Assembly: GCA_003222055.1 (NCBI GenBank)
Contig: QHUT01000059.1
Location: forward strand, 1 to 58,752
Reading direction: 5' to 3'
Origin: Gemmatimonadota bacterium
GTDB lineage: Bacteria > Gemmatimonadota > Gemmatimonadetes > Gemmatimonadales > GWC2-71-9
DNA length: 58,752 nucleotides
Made by a program: the position numbers and the translations under genes
Notes under the pieces: generated by a model
What the model was told of the DNA's origin: nothing
Seen by the model: the letters and a program-made list of their open reading frames with translations, nothing else
Database searches by the model: none
Shown: piece after piece, positions 1 to 10,541 of the stretch
Layout: each line of letters opens with the position of its first letter
How positions within the stretch are numbered: position 1 is the stretch's first letter

Positions 1-1
1 C

Positions 2-1168
2 CACGTGAACGTCGGGACGATTGGGCACGTGGACCACGGGAAGACGACGTTGACGGCGGCGCTGACCAAGGTCGCCGCCGATAAGGGGCTGGCGACGTAC
101 GTGACGTACGACCAGGTGGCGAAGGCGAGCGAGAGCCAGGGCCGGCGCGATGCGACGAAGATTCTGACGATCGCGACGAGCCACGTGGAGTACGCCACGG
201 CGAACCGGCACTACGCGCACGTGGACTGCCCGGGGCACGCCGACTACGTGAAGAACATGATCACGGGGGCGGCGCAGATGGACGGGGCGATCCTCGTGGT
301 GTCGGCGGTGGACGGCCCGATGCCGCAGACGCGGGAGCACATCCTGCTCGCCCGGCAGGTGAACGTGCCGGCGATCGTCGTGTTCCTCAACAAGTGCGAC
401 CTGGTGGACGACGCGGAGCTGTTGGACCTGGTGGAGCTCGAGGTACGGGAGCTCCTGTCGAAGTACGAGTTCCCGGGGGACGACGTGCCGGTGATCCGGG
501 GGTCGGCGCTGAAGGCGATCGCGGGGGACAAGGCGTGGGTGGGGAAGGTGGACGAGCTGCTGGCGGCGCTGGACAAGAACATTCCGATCCCGAAGCGGGA
601 GATCGAGAAGCCGTTTTTGATGCCGGTGGAGGACGTGTTTTCGATCACGGGGCGGGGGACGGTGGCGACGGGACGGATCGAGCGGGGGAAGGTGAAGGTG
701 CAGGAGGAAGTGGAGATGGTGGGGTTTGGGACGGACAAGAAGACGGTGGTGACGGGGGTGGAGATGTTTCGCAAGCTGCTGGACGAGGGGCAGGCGGGGG
801 ACAACGTCGGGTTGCTGCTGCGGGGCGTGGAGAAGCACGAGGTGGAGCGGGGGATGGTGCTGGCGAAGGCGGGGAGCATCACGCCGCACACGCAGTTTGA
901 GAGCGAAGTGTACGTGTTGACGAAGGACGAGGGGGGCCGGCACACGCCGTTTTTCAAGGGGTATCGGCCGCAGTTTTACCTGCGGACGACGGACGTGACG
1001 GGGACGGTGGAGCTGCCGGCGGGGGTGGAGATGGTGATGCCGGGGGACAACACGAAGATGACGATCGAGCTGATCACGCCGATTGCGATGGAGGAGCAGC
1101 TGCGGTTCGCGATCCGCGAAGGCGGCCGCACGGTCGGCGCGGGGGTAGTGACGAAGATTCTCAAGTAA
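2..1168 (+). CDS. tuf: elongation factor Tu (5' partial)
   Basis: GTPase that delivers aminoacyl-tRNA to the ribosome. The window opens inside the gene: the first whole codon is the His of the usual [17 protein letters not shown] start, so about 11 residues are missing and the GTG at 5 is an internal Val. The P-loop (GHVDHGKT), DCPGHAD, NKCD and SALK motifs and domains 2 and 3 are intact to the usual C-terminus. The effector loop (switch I, bases 110-172) is odd: it is five residues longer than in E. coli, and the usual RGITI reads KILTI. It precedes rpsJ, the normal str-S10 junction. Confidence 0.97.
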   Translation, partial: HVNVGTIGHVDHGKTTLTAALTKVAADKGLATYVTYDQVAKASESQGRRDATKILTIATSHVEYATANRHYAHVDCPGHADYVKNMITGAAQMDGAILVVSAVDGPMPQTREHILLARQVNVPAIVVFLNKCDLVDDAELLDLVELEVRELLSKYEFPGDDVPVIRGSALKAIAGDKAWVGKVDELLAALDKNIPIPKREIEKPFLMPVEDVFSITGRGTVATGRIERGKVKVQEEVEMVGFGTDKKTVVTGVEMFRKLLDEGQAGDNVGLLLRGVEKHEVERGMVLAKAGSITPHTQFESEVYVLTKDEGGRHTPFFKGYRPQFYLRTTDVTGTVELPAGVEMVMPGDNTKMTIELITPIAMEEQLRFAIREGGRTVGAGVVTKILK

Positions 1169-1231
1169 TTGCGGATTGACGATTGCGGATTGCGGATTGG
1201 ACCTCCGCCCTACGAATCCGCAATCCGAAAT
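1169..1231. repeat. palindromic heptamer repeat, copy A1
   Basis: The spacer between tuf and rpsJ is almost wholly an imperfect inverted repeat. The left arm is tandem units of TTGCGGA; the right arm (1214-1231) is the complement, AATCCGC units. The centre is about 13 bases. It would form a long hairpin in the tuf-rpsJ transcript. Four related copies lie at 3939, 16725, 34483 and 51543. It ends just before the rpsJ ribosome binding site (GAGG at 1233-1236). Confidence 0.85.
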
Positions 1232-1240
1232 CGAGGACCT

Positions 1241-1549
1241 ATGGCCGGAAGGATTCGGATTCGCTTGAAGGCGTTCGACCACGCCCTGATCGATCAGGCC
1301 GCGGCCGACATCGTGCGCACGGCGGAGAAGACCGGAGCGCAGGTCTCGGGGCCCATCCCGCTGCCCACCAAGCGGCAGCTGTGGACGGTGCTCAGGAGCC
1401 CGCACATCGACAAGAAGAGCCGCGAGCAGTTCGAGCTGAAGACGCACAAGCGGTTGATCGACATCCTCGATTCGCGCTCGCAGACGATCGACGCCTTGAC
1501 CAAGCTCGATCTGCCGGCCGGCGTGGACGTGGAGATCAAGGTACAGTAG
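1241..1549 (+). CDS. rpsJ: 30S ribosomal protein S10
   Basis: Small-subunit head protein, 102 aa, the normal family length. The start [14 protein letters not shown] is at the ATG at 1241, with GAGG at 1233-1236. The conserved GPIPLPTK and THKRLIDI segments are present. It is the first gene of the S10 cluster and follows the hairpin repeat rather than a visible promoter, so it is probably cotranscribed with tuf. Confidence 0.97.
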   Translation: MAGRIRIRLKAFDHALIDQAAADIVRTAEKTGAQVSGPIPLPTKRQLWTVLRSPHIDKKSREQFELKTHKRLIDILDSRSQTIDALTKLDLPAGVDVEIKVQ

Positions 1550-1553
1550 CGCT

Positions 1554-2180
1554 ATGACCGGACTCATCGGCAGGAAGCTCGGCATGACGCGCGTGTTCGA
1601 CGCCGAGGGCGCGCACGTGCCCGTCACGGTCATCGAAGCGGGCCCGTGCCCCGTGGTGCAGGTCGCGGGCACCCAGATCCAGCTCGGCTTCGGCGCCAAG
1701 AAGCCCAAGCGCACGGCCAAGGCCTTGGCCGGTCACGTGAAGAAGGCCGGTCTCGAGACGGCGCCGCGCGTGCTGCAGAGCTTCGTGCTGGCCGCAGGGG
1801 GCGAGGCGCCGAAGCCGGGCGAGAGCGTGACCGTCGCGATCTTTGCCGCGGGCGACCGTGTGAAGATCACGGGCGTGACGAAGGGCCGCGGGTTCCAGGG
1901 GGTGGTGCACCGCCATCACTTCGGCGGCGGCCCCGAGACGCACGGCAACACCCGGCACCGCAAGCCCGGCTCAATCGCTCCCGGAACCGACCCGTCACGC
2001 ATCATCAAGGGCAAGCGCATGCCCGGCCACATGGGAGCGCGACGCTTTACGGAGCTGGGCCTGCGGGTGGTGAAGGTGGATGCCGAGCGCAACTTGCTGT
2101 TCGTGCGCGGCTCGGTGCCGGGCCCGTTCAACGGTCTCGTTACGGTGCGCAAACAGGGAGGCCGGAGCCGCCATGATTGA
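1554..2180 (+). CDS. rplC: 50S ribosomal protein L3
   Basis: Large-subunit assembly initiator, 208 aa. It begins MTGLIGRKLGMTRVF and contains the conserved KGRGFQGVVHRHHFGGG segment that reaches the peptidyl-transferase region, and the RKPGSIA motif. It starts 5 bases after rpsJ, and its last 8 bases overlap the start of rplD. Confidence 0.97.
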   Translation: MTGLIGRKLGMTRVFDAEGAHVPVTVIEAGPCPVVQVAGTQIQLGFGAKKPKRTAKALAGHVKKAGLETAPRVLQSFVLAAGGEAPKPGESVTVAIFAAGDRVKITGVTKGRGFQGVVHRHHFGGGPETHGNTRHRKPGSIAPGTDPSRIIKGKRMPGHMGARRFTELGLRVVKVDAERNLLFVRGSVPGPFNGLVTVRKQGGRSRHD

Positions 2181-2817
2181 GGCGCCGCACTACTCGGCCG
2201 CGGGCGCGAAAAAGAAGGCGGTGCGCCTGCCCGCCGCGCTGTTCGATGGCACGGTGAACGAGCACCTGCTGCACCGCGCGGTGATCACCTATCTCGCGAA
2301 CCAGCGCCAGGGGACGCACGACACCCGGACCCGGAGCGAGGTCTCGGGCGGGAACCAAAAGCCCTGGCGCCAGAAGGGCACCGGCCGGGCGCGGCAGGGC
2401 TCGACCCGCGCGCCCCACTGGCGGCACGGCGGCGTCGTGTTCGGCCCGCACCCGCGCAGCTACCGCCTGGGGATCCCCAAGAAGATGCGCCAGCTCGCGA
2501 AGAAATCGGCGCTGAACGCCCGGGCGCGCGAAGGCGCGCTGTTCGTCGTGGACGCGCTCGAGTACGAGAAGCCGAAGACCAAGACATTGGCGGAGCTGCT
2601 CGCCAAGCTGGGCGTGGCGGAAAAGAAGGTGCTGGTGATGACGGGCGGCGCGGCGCACGCGCACAACGTGTACCTGTCGGGCCGCAACCTGCCGAAGGTG
2701 CACGTGATGCGGTTCGCCGACGCCACCGCGTACGAGATCCTGTGGGCGGATGCGGTGGTCGCCGAGCTGCCGGCGCTGGGTGCCGCCACCGAGAAGCCGG
2801 AGGCCGAGGATGCCTGA
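2173..2817 (+). CDS. rplD: 50S ribosomal protein L4
   Basis: Exit-tunnel protein, 214 aa. The ATG at 2173 lies inside the end of rplC; the ORF is open further upstream but that part is rplC in another frame. The tunnel loop motif KPWRQKGTGRARQGS and the GGVVFGPHPR segment are present. The C-terminus ends in an acidic tail (EKPEAEDA). Its stop overlaps the ATG of rplW. Confidence 0.96.
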   Translation: MIEAPHYSAAGAKKKAVRLPAALFDGTVNEHLLHRAVITYLANQRQGTHDTRTRSEVSGGNQKPWRQKGTGRARQGSTRAPHWRHGGVVFGPHPRSYRLGIPKKMRQLAKKSALNARAREGALFVVDALEYEKPKTKTLAELLAKLGVAEKKVLVMTGGAAHAHNVYLSGRNLPKVHVMRFADATAYEILWADAVVAELPALGAATEKPEAEDA

Positions 2818-3097
2818 GCAGCACCACTTGATCGTCGGGCCGGTGATCACCGAAAAGTCCTCGGCGGCGTTCCAGGCCCGCAAGGAATACGCGTTCCGGG
2901 TGCAGGCGCAGGCCACCAAGCCGCAGATCCGCGCCGCCATCGAGGCGCTGTTCGAGGTGACCGTGACGGACGTGCGGACGCTGGTGGTACGCGCCAAGCG
3001 GAAGAGCTATGGCCGCTACGTGGGCCGCCGCCCGGCGTGGAAGAAGGCCATCGTGACGCTCAAAGAGGGCGACGCGATCCAAGTGTTCGAGGGCTGA
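2810..3097 (+). CDS. rplW: 50S ribosomal protein L23
   Basis: Protein at the tunnel exit that docks trigger factor and SRP, 95 aa. It begins [17 protein letters not shown], with the family's PVITEKS and the basic [17 protein letters not shown] loop. It starts inside the last codons of rplD (8-base overlap). Confidence 0.96.
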   Translation: MPEQHHLIVGPVITEKSSAAFQARKEYAFRVQAQATKPQIRAAIEALFEVTVTDVRTLVVRAKRKSYGRYVGRRPAWKKAIVTLKEGDAIQVFEG

Positions 3098-3098
3098 C

Positions 3099-3938
3099 AT
3101 GGGCATCAGACAATTCAAGCCGGTGACGCCGGCGACGCGGTTCCGCTCGGTGTCGGACTTCGGGGAGATCACGAAGACGACCCCCGAGAAGTCGCTCGTC
3201 GAGCCGCGGCGCGGCACCGGCGGCCGCAACAACAAGGGCCATATCACGGCCCGGTATCGGGGGGGCGGCCACAAGCGGCAGTATCGCCGCATCGACTTCC
3301 GGCGCGAGAAGTTCGGCGTGCCGGCCAAGGTGGCGGCGATCGAATACGACCCGAACCGGACGGCGCGCATCGCACTGCTGTTCTACGCGGACGGCGAGAA
3401 ACGCTACATCCTCGCCCCCAAGGGCCTCGCCGTGGGCGACACCGTGGTTTCGGGGCCCGGCTCGGACATCCGGGTCGGCAACACGATGCCGCTGTTCGAG
3501 ATCCCGCTCGGCACCACGGTGCACAGCGTCGAGCTCAAGATCGGGCGCGGTGGCCAGCTGGCCCGCTCGGCGGGCACCGGTGTGCAGGTGGTGGCCAAGG
3601 AAGGCAACTATGTCACGCTGCGGCTCCGCTCCACCGAGATGCGGATGGTGCGCGGCGAGTGCCTCGCCACCATCGGCGAGGTGTCGAACGCCGAGCACGA
3701 GCTCCTGTCGGTGGGCAAAGCGGGCAAGAGCCGCTGGCTGGGACGCATGCCGCGGGTGCGCGGCGTGGCGATGAACCCCGTCGACCACCCGCTGGGCGGC
3801 GGCGAAGGCAAGACGTCGGGCGGCCGGCCGCCCACCAATCCCTGGGGCAAGGTCGAAGGGAAGAAGACGCGGCACAAGAAGAAGCCGTCGACGAAACTCA
3901 TTGTTCGGGGACGGAAACGGGGGAAGGCCACGCAATGA
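3099..3938 (+). CDS. rplB: 50S ribosomal protein L2
   Basis: Universal large-subunit protein, 279 aa, normal length. It contains [14 protein letters not shown] near the N-terminus and the [19 protein letters not shown] signature around the peptidyl-transferase centre. It starts one base after rplW stops. Immediately after its stop codon comes the heptamer repeat that separates it from rpsS. Confidence 0.97.
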   Translation: MGIRQFKPVTPATRFRSVSDFGEITKTTPEKSLVEPRRGTGGRNNKGHITARYRGGGHKRQYRRIDFRREKFGVPAKVAAIEYDPNRTARIALLFYADGEKRYILAPKGLAVGDTVVSGPGSDIRVGNTMPLFEIPLGTTVHSVELKIGRGGQLARSAGTGVQVVAKEGNYVTLRLRSTEMRMVRGECLATIGEVSNAEHELLSVGKAGKSRWLGRMPRVRGVAMNPVDHPLGGGEGKTSGGRPPTNPWGKVEGKKTRHKKKPSTKLIVRGRKRGKATQ

Positions 3939-4016
3939 ATGCGGATTGGCGATTGCGGATTGCGGATTGGACGCGCGTGCTTCGAATCCGCAATCCGAAA
4001 TCCGCAATCCGCAATT
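3939..4016. repeat. palindromic heptamer repeat, copy A2
   Basis: Fills the rplB-rpsS spacer. Left arm: GCGGATT units at 3941-3970. Centre: about 13 bases. Right arm: AATCCGC units at 3984-4015. The arms pair over roughly 30 bases with a few mismatches. The spacing of a normally very compact operon is opened by this insertion; the reading frames on both sides are undisturbed. Confidence 0.88.
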
Positions 4017-4033
4017 AGGAACGGAGATTTGGA

Positions 4034-4345
4034 ATGGGACGGAGTGTGAAGAAGGGCCCCTACGTCGAGCCGTCGTTGCTCGTCAAGATCCAGGCCCTGA
4101 ACGAGAAGAACGAGAAGAAGGTCTTCAAGACCTGGTCGCGGCGCTCCACGATCACGCCCGACTTCGTGGGCCACACCCTCGCGGTGCACAACGGGAACAA
4201 GTTCATCCCGGTGTACATCACCGAGAACATGGTGGGCCACAAGCTCGGCGAGTTCGCGGCGACGCGGCTGTTCCGCGGCCATTCGGCCAAGGGCTCGGCG
4301 CAGGAGCGGGAAGCCGAAGCCGCCGCCGAGCAGCCACCGGCGTAG
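4034..4345 (+). CDS. rpsS: 30S ribosomal protein S19
   Basis: Head protein, 103 aa. It begins [16 protein letters not shown] and has the [22 protein letters not shown] and [11 protein letters not shown] motifs. The C-terminal 20 residues are Glu/Ala-rich, slightly longer than in E. coli (92 aa). A GGAGAT stretch at 4023-4028 serves as ribosome binding site. Confidence 0.96.
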   Translation: MGRSVKKGPYVEPSLLVKIQALNEKNEKKVFKTWSRRSTITPDFVGHTLAVHNGNKFIPVYITENMVGHKLGEFAATRLFRGHSAKGSAQEREAEAAAEQPPA

Positions 4346-4348
4346 CCG

Positions 4349-4843
4349 ATGGAAGCGCGAGCGATTCAGCGGACCGTGCGCCAGTCGGCGCGCAAGATGC
4401 GCCTCGTGATCGATCAGATCCGCGGCCGGGCGGTGCCGGAGGCGTACGCCATTCTCCGGTTCTCGAAAAAGCTCGCCGCGAAGCAGATCCATAAGGTGCT
4501 CAAGTCGGCGGTGGCGAACGCCGAGCAGCGGGCGCAGCGCGAGAACGCGGCGCTCGACGTGGACCGCCTGCGCGTCAAATACGCGGTGGTGAACGAAGGG
4601 CCGACCCTGAAACGGTTCACGCCGGCCGCGATGGGCCGGGCGACGCCCATCAAGAAACGCACCAGCCACGTGGAGATCCACGTGGAGGCCGCGGCGGAGA
4701 CGCGGGCGCCCAAAGCCCCGCCCACCAAGACCGAGGCGAAAGCGGAAGCCATGGCCCGGCCCGTCAGGGCCGGGGAAGCGAAAGGCAAGCGTCCGAAGGC
4801 AAAGAAGGCGGCGAAGTCCAAGAAGAAGAAAGCGAGCAGATAA
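4349..4843 (+). CDS. rplV: 50S ribosomal protein L22 with basic C-terminal tail
   Basis: Exit-tunnel protein. The first 112 residues match the family (SARKMRLVIDQIRG near the start; the GRATPIKKRTSH loop). After that comes a tail of about 50 residues rich in Lys, Ala and Pro, ending KKAAKSKKKKASR, which E. coli L22 (110 aa) lacks. The tail has biased composition but the same frame and codon use, so it is part of the protein. rpsC begins directly at the next base. Confidence 0.95.
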   Translation: MEARAIQRTVRQSARKMRLVIDQIRGRAVPEAYAILRFSKKLAAKQIHKVLKSAVANAEQRAQRENAALDVDRLRVKYAVVNEGPTLKRFTPAAMGRATPIKKRTSHVEIHVEAAAETRAPKAPPTKTEAKAEAMARPVRAGEAKGKRPKAKKAAKSKKKKASR

Positions 4844-5503
<660 letters not shown>

Positions 5504-5507
5504 CGGG

Positions 5508-5921
<414 letters not shown>

Positions 5922-5922
5922 C

Positions 5923-6123
5923 ATGGCGCGCAAGAAGCCGGAGGCGCTCCGGGAGATGAAGCAGGAGGAGCTGGAGCAGCAGCTCGCCGTGCTCACGGAG
6001 GAGCGGTTCCGTCTGGGGTTCCGGCGGGCCACCGAGGCGATCGAGAACCCGCTCCAGCTGCGCGCCATCCGCCGCGAGATCGCGCGGATCAAAACCATTC
6101 TGGCGGAGAGGAAGCGGGCATGA
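5923..6123 (+). CDS. rpmC: 50S ribosomal protein L29
   Basis: Two-helix protein at the tunnel exit, 66 aa. [25 protein letters not shown] and the [14 protein letters not shown] tail match the family. Its stop overlaps the rpsQ start (ATGA at 6120). Confidence 0.94.
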   Translation: MARKKPEALREMKQEELEQQLAVLTEERFRLGFRRATEAIENPLQLRAIRREIARIKTILAERKRA

Positions 6124-6368
6124 GGGGCCGGCGCAAGGTTCGCACGGGCGTGGTGGTGAGCGCCAAAATGCAGAAGACCGTCACGGTCTCGCTCACGCGC
6201 CGGTTCGCCCACGGGTTCTACGGCAAGCAGGTGGTCCGCACCAAGCAGGTCGCGGCCCACAACGAGACGGATGCCAAGGCGGGCGACACCGTGCGGATCG
6301 TCGAGACCCGCCCCCTGTCGAAGACCAAGCGCTGGCGCGTGGTCGAAGTCGTCGAGCGCGCCAAGTAG
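6120..6368 (+). CDS. rpsQ: 30S ribosomal protein S17
   Basis: OB-fold protein of the 30S body, 82 aa. It contains [15 protein letters not shown] and [20 protein letters not shown], the family signature. It overlaps rpmC by four bases, suggesting coupled translation. Confidence 0.96.
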   Translation: MRGRRKVRTGVVVSAKMQKTVTVSLTRRFAHGFYGKQVVRTKQVAAHNETDAKAGDTVRIVETRPLSKTKRWRVVEVVERAK

Positions 6369-6387
6369 CGGCGGAGGAGGGGGGACC

Positions 6388-6756
6388 GTGGTGCAGCAGG
6401 AGTCGATACTCAAGATCGCGGACAACTCGGGCGCGCGGCGCGCGCTCGTCATTCGCGTGCTCGGCGGGTCCAAGCGGCGTTATGCCGGGTTGGGCGACAT
6501 CGTGGTGGTCACGATCAAGGACGCGATTCCCACCGGCCAGATCAAGAAGGGCGAGGTGGTGAAGGCGGTGATCGTGCGGACGGCCAAGGAGACCAAGCGC
6601 AAAGACGGCTCCTACATCCGGTTCGACGAGAACGCCGCCGTGCTCATCACGGACCAGGGCGAGCCCCGCGCGACCCGCATCTTCGGACCCGTGGGGCGTG
6701 AGCTGCGCGAGAAGCGGTTCATGAAAATCGTGTCGCTCGCGCCCGAGGTGATCTGA
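6388..6756 (+). CDS. rplN: 50S ribosomal protein L14
   Basis: 122 aa, exactly the usual length when the GTG at 6388 is used ([17 protein letters not shown], matching MIQQES in other bacteria). The strong AGGAGG at 6375-6380 fits this start; the frame is open upstream but that is rps[13 protein letters not shown] and the C-terminal SLAPEVI are conserved. Confidence 0.96.
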   Translation: MVQQESILKIADNSGARRALVIRVLGGSKRRYAGLGDIVVVTIKDAIPTGQIKKGEVVKAVIVRTAKETKRKDGSYIRFDENAAVLITDQGEPRATRIFGPVGRELREKRFMKIVSLAPEVI

Positions 6757-6757
6757 C

Positions 6758-7150
6758 ATGAAGCCGCTCGTCTTCAAGAAGAGCCGCCGCAGCGCCGGGC
6801 CGCGGGAGCCCGAGCGCCACAAGCTGCACATCGCCAAAGGCGACACGGTGCGGGTGATCTCGGGCGAGCATCGGGGGAAAGAGGGCAAAGTGCTGCACGT
6901 GTACCCCAAGGAGTTCCGGGTGGTGGTGGAGGGCGTGAACATCGTGAAGAAGCACAAGCGCGCCGCCACGCCGAACGAGGAGAGCGGCATTATCGAGCTG
7001 CCCGCCCCGCTCGCGGCGTCGAAAGTGATGCTGCTCGACCCCAAGTCGGGCGAGCCGACCCGGGTGCGGCGGCGCCTGGACAAAGATGGAACGGCGGAGC
7101 GGATCGCGGTCAAGTCCGGCCAGCCGATTCCGCGCGTGAAGGCGAAATAG
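6758..7150 (+). CDS. rplX: 50S ribosomal protein L24
   Basis: Assembly-initiating KOW protein, 130 aa. The KOW motif ([22 protein letters not shown]) sits at about residues 27-48, after a basic N-terminal extension of roughly 20 residues. [12 protein letters not shown] is conserved. It starts one base after rplN stops. Confidence 0.95.
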   Translation: MKPLVFKKSRRSAGPREPERHKLHIAKGDTVRVISGEHRGKEGKVLHVYPKEFRVVVEGVNIVKKHKRAATPNEESGIIELPAPLAASKVMLLDPKSGEPTRVRRRLDKDGTAERIAVKSGQPIPRVKAK

Positions 7151-7153
7151 CCC

Positions 7154-7945
7154 ATGGCGGACACGAAAGAGAAGGACCCGACGCAGGCCGGCCAGGCTGA
7201 CCCCGGGGCGACCCCCCAGGGTCAGGAGCCGCAGGCCGCCGACGTCGCTCCTGCGGAGGCCCCGGCGGCGCCCAAGCTGAAGCAGAAGGAAAAGCAGAAG
7301 GACAAGCAGAAAGGCAAGAAGCCGGCCGAGGGCAAGCCGGCGGCGCCGGCCGAGCCTGCAGGCCCTCCGCCCGAGCCCGCGCCGCCGCCGCGGCTGCACG
7401 AGTACTACGAGCAGAAGGTGCGCGCCAAGCTGGCGCAACAGTTCGGCTTGAAGAACCCGCACGAGGTCCCGAGACTCGTGAAGATCGTGCTCAACGTCGG
7501 GATGGGCGACGCGACCAAGAACCCCAAGGGGCTCGACGCGGCCGTGGCGGAGCTGGCGGCCATCACCGGCCAGCAGCCCGTGGTGACGCGGGCCAAGAAG
7601 GCGATCGCGAACTTCAACCTGCGAGAGGGGATGGCGGTCGGCTGCAGCGTGACGCTCCGCGGCGCGCGGATGTACGAGTTCCTCGACCGGTTCATCTCGA
7701 TCGCGGTGCCGCGCATGCGCGATTTCCGCGGGCTGCCGTCGGACAGCTTCGACGGCCGGGGGAATTACACGGTGGGGATCAAGGAGCAGATGATCTTCCC
7801 GGAGATCGACTACGACAAAGTCGAAAAGATCCATGGCATGGATATCACGCTCGTGACGACCGCCGGCCGGGACGACACCGCGCAGGCGCTGTTGCGCGAG
7901 CTGGGGATGCCCTTCCGGGGCGAAGCCCCGGTCGCGGTCGCATAG
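7154..7945 (+). CDS. rplE: 50S ribosomal protein L5 with N-terminal extension
   Basis: Protein that binds 5S rRNA at the central protuberance. The core begins near residue 80 ([19 protein letters not shown]) and runs to the end with [30 protein letters not shown] and [11 protein letters not shown]. The first 79 residues are extra: Pro/Ala/Gln-rich, with a charged [14 protein letters not shown] block. E. coli L5 is 179 aa; this is 263. The ATG at 7154 is the only well-placed start, three bases after rplX, and no start codon lies near the core. Confidence 0.93.
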   Translation: MADTKEKDPTQAGQADPGATPQGQEPQAADVAPAEAPAAPKLKQKEKQKDKQKGKKPAEGKPAAPAEPAGPPPEPAPPPRLHEYYEQKVRAKLAQQFGLKNPHEVPRLVKIVLNVGMGDATKNPKGLDAAVAELAAITGQQPVVTRAKKAIANFNLREGMAVGCSVTLRGARMYEFLDRFISIAVPRMRDFRGLPSDSFDGRGNYTVGIKEQMIFPEIDYDKVEKIHGMDITLVTTAGRDDTAQALLRELGMPFRGEAPVAVA

Positions 7946-7957
7946 GAGACTCTGACG

Positions 7958-8143
7958 ATGGCGAAGCGGACGTGGATGGAGAAGGTCAAGCGGAAGCCGA
8001 AGTTCAAGGTGCGCGGCTATTACCGCTGTCAGCGCTGCGGCCGCAGCCGAGGGACGCTGCGCAAGTTTCGGCTGTGCCGCATTTGTTTCCGCGAGCTCGC
8101 GTTGCGCGGGGAAATTCCCGGCGTGCGCAAAGCCAGCTGGTAA
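7958..8143 (+). CDS. rpsZ: 30S ribosomal protein S14, zinc type
   Basis: 61 aa, the short zinc-binding form. Two CxxC pairs (CQRC and CRIC, 12 residues apart) bind zinc. It begins [16 protein letters not shown] and ends GVRKASW, the conserved terminus. It lies between rplE and rpsH as expected. Confidence 0.96.
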   Translation: MAKRTWMEKVKRKPKFKVRGYYRCQRCGRSRGTLRKFRLCRICFRELALRGEIPGVRKASW

Positions 8144-8157
8144 AGGACGGACACGAG

Positions 8158-8553
8158 ATGAGCGTGATCGATCCAGTCGCCGACATGCTGACCCGGGTGC
8201 GCAACGCCTGTCAGGCGGGCCACCGGCGGGTGGACATGCCGGTGTCGAAGCTGAAAGTCGAAATCGCGCGGCTGCTCCGCGACAACCACTACGTCCAGGA
8301 CTTCAAGGTGCTGGACGACGGACGTCACGGGCTGCTGCGGCTGTACCTCAAGTACCACAACGACTCCCCGGTGATCCGCGAGCTACAGCGGGTGTCCGCG
8401 CCGGGCCTGCGACGCTATGTCAAGGCGCGCGAGATTCCGCGCGTCAAGAACGGCCTCGGCATGGCGATTCTGTCCACGCCGCAGGGCCTCATGACCGACC
8501 GCGAAGCCCGCACCGCCCGCATCGGCGGCGAGCTGCTCGCGGTGGTTTGGTAG
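8158..8553 (+). CDS. rpsH: 30S ribosomal protein S8
   Basis: 131 aa, normal length with the ATG at 8158 (MSVIDPVADMLTRVRNA); AAAGGACGG at 8142-8150 is the ribosome binding site. The C-terminal STPQGLMTDREAR signature is present. It binds central-domain 16S rRNA and often also regulates the spc mRNA. Confidence 0.96.
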   Translation: MSVIDPVADMLTRVRNACQAGHRRVDMPVSKLKVEIARLLRDNHYVQDFKVLDDGRHGLLRLYLKYHNDSPVIRELQRVSAPGLRRYVKAREIPRVKNGLGMAILSTPQGLMTDREARTARIGGELLAVVW

Positions 8554-8564
8554 GAGCGGGGACC

Positions 8565-9110
8565 ATGTCGCGCATCGGCAGGAAGCCGGTCCCGCTGCCC
8601 GAGGGCGTCACCGCCCAGATCGAGGGACGCCGCATCACCGTGAAAGGGCCCAGAGGCGAGATCAGTCGGGTGGCGCATCCGGATCTCGCGCTCACCATCG
8701 AGGACAACGCCGTCGTGGTGCGACGGCCCTCCGACGAGAGCCGCCACAAGGCGCTGCACGGCCTCACGCGCACGCTCGTGGCCAACATGGTGGATGGCGT
8801 CACCAAGGGGTTCACGAAGGCGCTCGAGATTCAGGGCGTGGGCTACAAGGCGGAGCCGAAGCCGTTCGGCGTGCAGCTCGTGGTCGGGTTCTCCCATCCG
8901 GTCCCCTACCATGCGCCCCAGGGGATCAAGATCTCGGTGGACAACAACGTGATCGTGAAGATCGAGGGCGTCAACAAAGAGCTCGTGGGGCAGGTGGCCG
9001 CGGAGATCCGCGCCATCCGGCCGCCCGAGCCGTACAAGGGCAAGGGCGTCCGTTATGTGGGCGAGCAGGTCCGGCGCAAGGCCGGCAAGACCGCCCAGGC
9101 GGCGAAATAG
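8565..9110 (+). CDS. rplF: 50S ribosomal protein L6
   Basis: 181 aa, two tandem L6 folds. It begins MSRIGRKPVPLPEGV, with KGPRGEISR near residue 28 and the C-terminal signature PPEPYKGKGVRYVGE. The ATG at 8565 is preceded by AGGAGCGGGG. Confidence 0.97.
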   Translation: MSRIGRKPVPLPEGVTAQIEGRRITVKGPRGEISRVAHPDLALTIEDNAVVVRRPSDESRHKALHGLTRTLVANMVDGVTKGFTKALEIQGVGYKAEPKPFGVQLVVGFSHPVPYHAPQGIKISVDNNVIVKIEGVNKELVGQVAAEIRAIRPPEPYKGKGVRYVGEQVRRKAGKTAQAAK

Positions 9111-9113
9111 ACC

Positions 9114-9485
9114 ATGCGAGCGATCCACAAGATTCGAACCCAGGCGAGCCGTCGCTACCGGCGGCACCTGCGGGTACGCCGCAAAGTGGGGGGCAGCCCA
9201 GAGCGACCGCGCCTGGTGGTGTTCCGCTCCTCGAAGCACATCTACGTCCAGGTCGTGGATGATACGCGTGGCGTGACGCTGGTCGGCGCGGCTGACTCGT
9301 CCGAGGGGATCGAGGTCGAGGGCAAAGGCAAGACCGCCAAGAGCTTTGCGCTCGGGCGGCTCATCGCCGTCAAGGCGAAGGCGAAGGGGATCACCAAGGT
9401 CGTGTTCGACCGCGGCGGCTACCAGTATCACGGGCGCGTCAAGGCCGTCGCGGACGGTGCCCGCAAGGGCGGATTGGAGTTCTAA
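9114..9485 (+). CDS. rplR: 50S ribosomal protein L18
   Basis: 5S rRNA-binding protein, 123 aa. [20 protein letters not shown] and the C-terminal [26 protein letters not shown]-type end match the family. The last base of its stop codon is the first base of the rpsE start. Confidence 0.96.
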   Translation: MRAIHKIRTQASRRYRRHLRVRRKVGGSPERPRLVVFRSSKHIYVQVVDDTRGVTLVGAADSSEGIEVEGKGKTAKSFALGRLIAVKAKAKGITKVVFDRGGYQYHGRVKAVADGARKGGLEF

Positions 9486-10279
9486 TGGCGAACCAACACG
9501 AGCCCGGGCCGTCAGGCCCCGGCGCACCGTCAGGTCCGGCGGGCCCGTCCGGGCCCGCGACGACGGAGGCGCCGGAAACGGCGCACGCCGGAGGCGAAGG
9601 GCATGCCGAGGAGCGGCCGGCTGGCACCGGTGGGGGCGGCGGGGGCGGCGGTGGCGGAGGCGGCGGTGGCGGGGGGGGCGGGGGGGGAGGCGGAGGACGC
9701 GGTCGGGGCCGGGGGGGCCGCGGTCGGGGGCGGGGGGGCGAGCGACGCGATTCGGCGGAACGCCAGCGTGAGGGCGACGGGCTCATCGAGAATGTGATCG
9801 CCATCAACCGCGTCGCCAAGGTGGTGAAGGGCGGCCGGCGCTTCGGCTTCAACGCGCTGGTCGCCGTGGGCGACGGACACGGGCATGTCGGCGTCGCGAC
9901 CGGCAAGGCGAACGAGGTCAGCGAAGCGGTGCGCAAGGCGGTGGAAGCCGCGCGCCGCCGCATGATGGAGGTGCCGCTCACGGGCACCACGATTCCGCAC
10001 GAGATCGTCGGCCATCACGGCGCCGGGCGCGTGCTCTTGAAGCCCGCGGCGTCGGGCACCGGAGTCATCGCGGGAGGCGCAGTGCGCGCGGTGCTGGAGT
10101 GCGCCGGCGTGCGCGACATCCTCACGAAGAGTCTCGGGTCGACCAACCCCCACAACATGGTGCGGGCTGCGCTGGACGCCCTCCAGCACCTCACCACGGC
10201 CCGGCACGTGGCCCGGGAGCGCGGCGTGGAGCTCGAGGCGATCCACTACAAGGCCCGGCAGGAGGCGGTGCATGGCTAG
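9485..10279 (+). CDS. rpsE: 30S ribosomal protein S5 with poly-Gly/RG-rich N-terminus
   Basis: Decoding-fidelity protein. The S5 core starts near residue 98 ([20 protein letters not shown]) and is complete, with [19 protein letters not shown] and the EAIHYK end. In front lies a 97-residue extension: Pro/Gly/Ser-rich, then 23 consecutive glycines, then an Arg-Gly block ([14 protein letters not shown]). E. coli S5 is 167 aa; this is 264. The start shares a base with the rplR stop. Long glycine-codon runs can also be sequencing or assembly artefacts, so the run length is less certain than the gene. Confidence 0.93.
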   Translation: MANQHEPGPSGPGAPSGPAGPSGPATTEAPETAHAGGEGHAEERPAGTGGGGGGGGGGGGGGGGGGGGGGGRGRGRGGRGRGRGGERRDSAERQREGDGLIENVIAINRVAKVVKGGRRFGFNALVAVGDGHGHVGVATGKANEVSEAVRKAVEAARRRMMEVPLTGTTIPHEIVGHHGAGRVLLKPAASGTGVIAGGAVRAVLECAGVRDILTKSLGSTNPHNMVRAALDALQHLTTARHVARERGVELEAIHYKARQEAVHG

Positions 10280-10538
10280 GTTGCCGCCCACGCGAAAATA
10301 CCGCAAACGCAAGCCCGGGCGCGACCGGGTGCTGCCGCCCCCGGGCAAAGGCGCGCTGCGGATCGTCCAGGTCCGCTCGGGGATCGGCCGGCCCGCGTTC
10401 GAGCGGCGCACGCTCGAAGCCCTGGGATTGAAACACCACCAGGACGTCGTGGTGAAGCCGGATCACCCGGCGCTCCGGGGCATGCTCCATCAGGTGCGTC
10501 ATCTCCTCGAGGTGACGCCGGCGAAGGCGCGGGAGTAG
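10272..10538 (+). CDS. rpmD: 50S ribosomal protein L30
   Basis: 88 aa; the L30 core ([13 protein letters not shown] ... [34 protein letters not shown]) fills residues 29-83. About 28 basic residues precede it, which most bacterial L30 proteins (about 60 aa) lack. The start overlaps the end of rpsE by 8 bases. Confidence 0.93.
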   Translation: MARLPPTRKYRKRKPGRDRVLPPPGKGALRIVQVRSGIGRPAFERRTLEALGLKHHQDVVVKPDHPALRGMLHQVRHLLEVTPAKARE

Positions 10539-10541
10539 ACG

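Noticed and set aside
1169-1231. Heptamer repeats considered as a CRISPR or simple tandem array
   Set aside because: There are no regular spacers, units are 7 bases and the two halves are complementary; it is a hairpin element.
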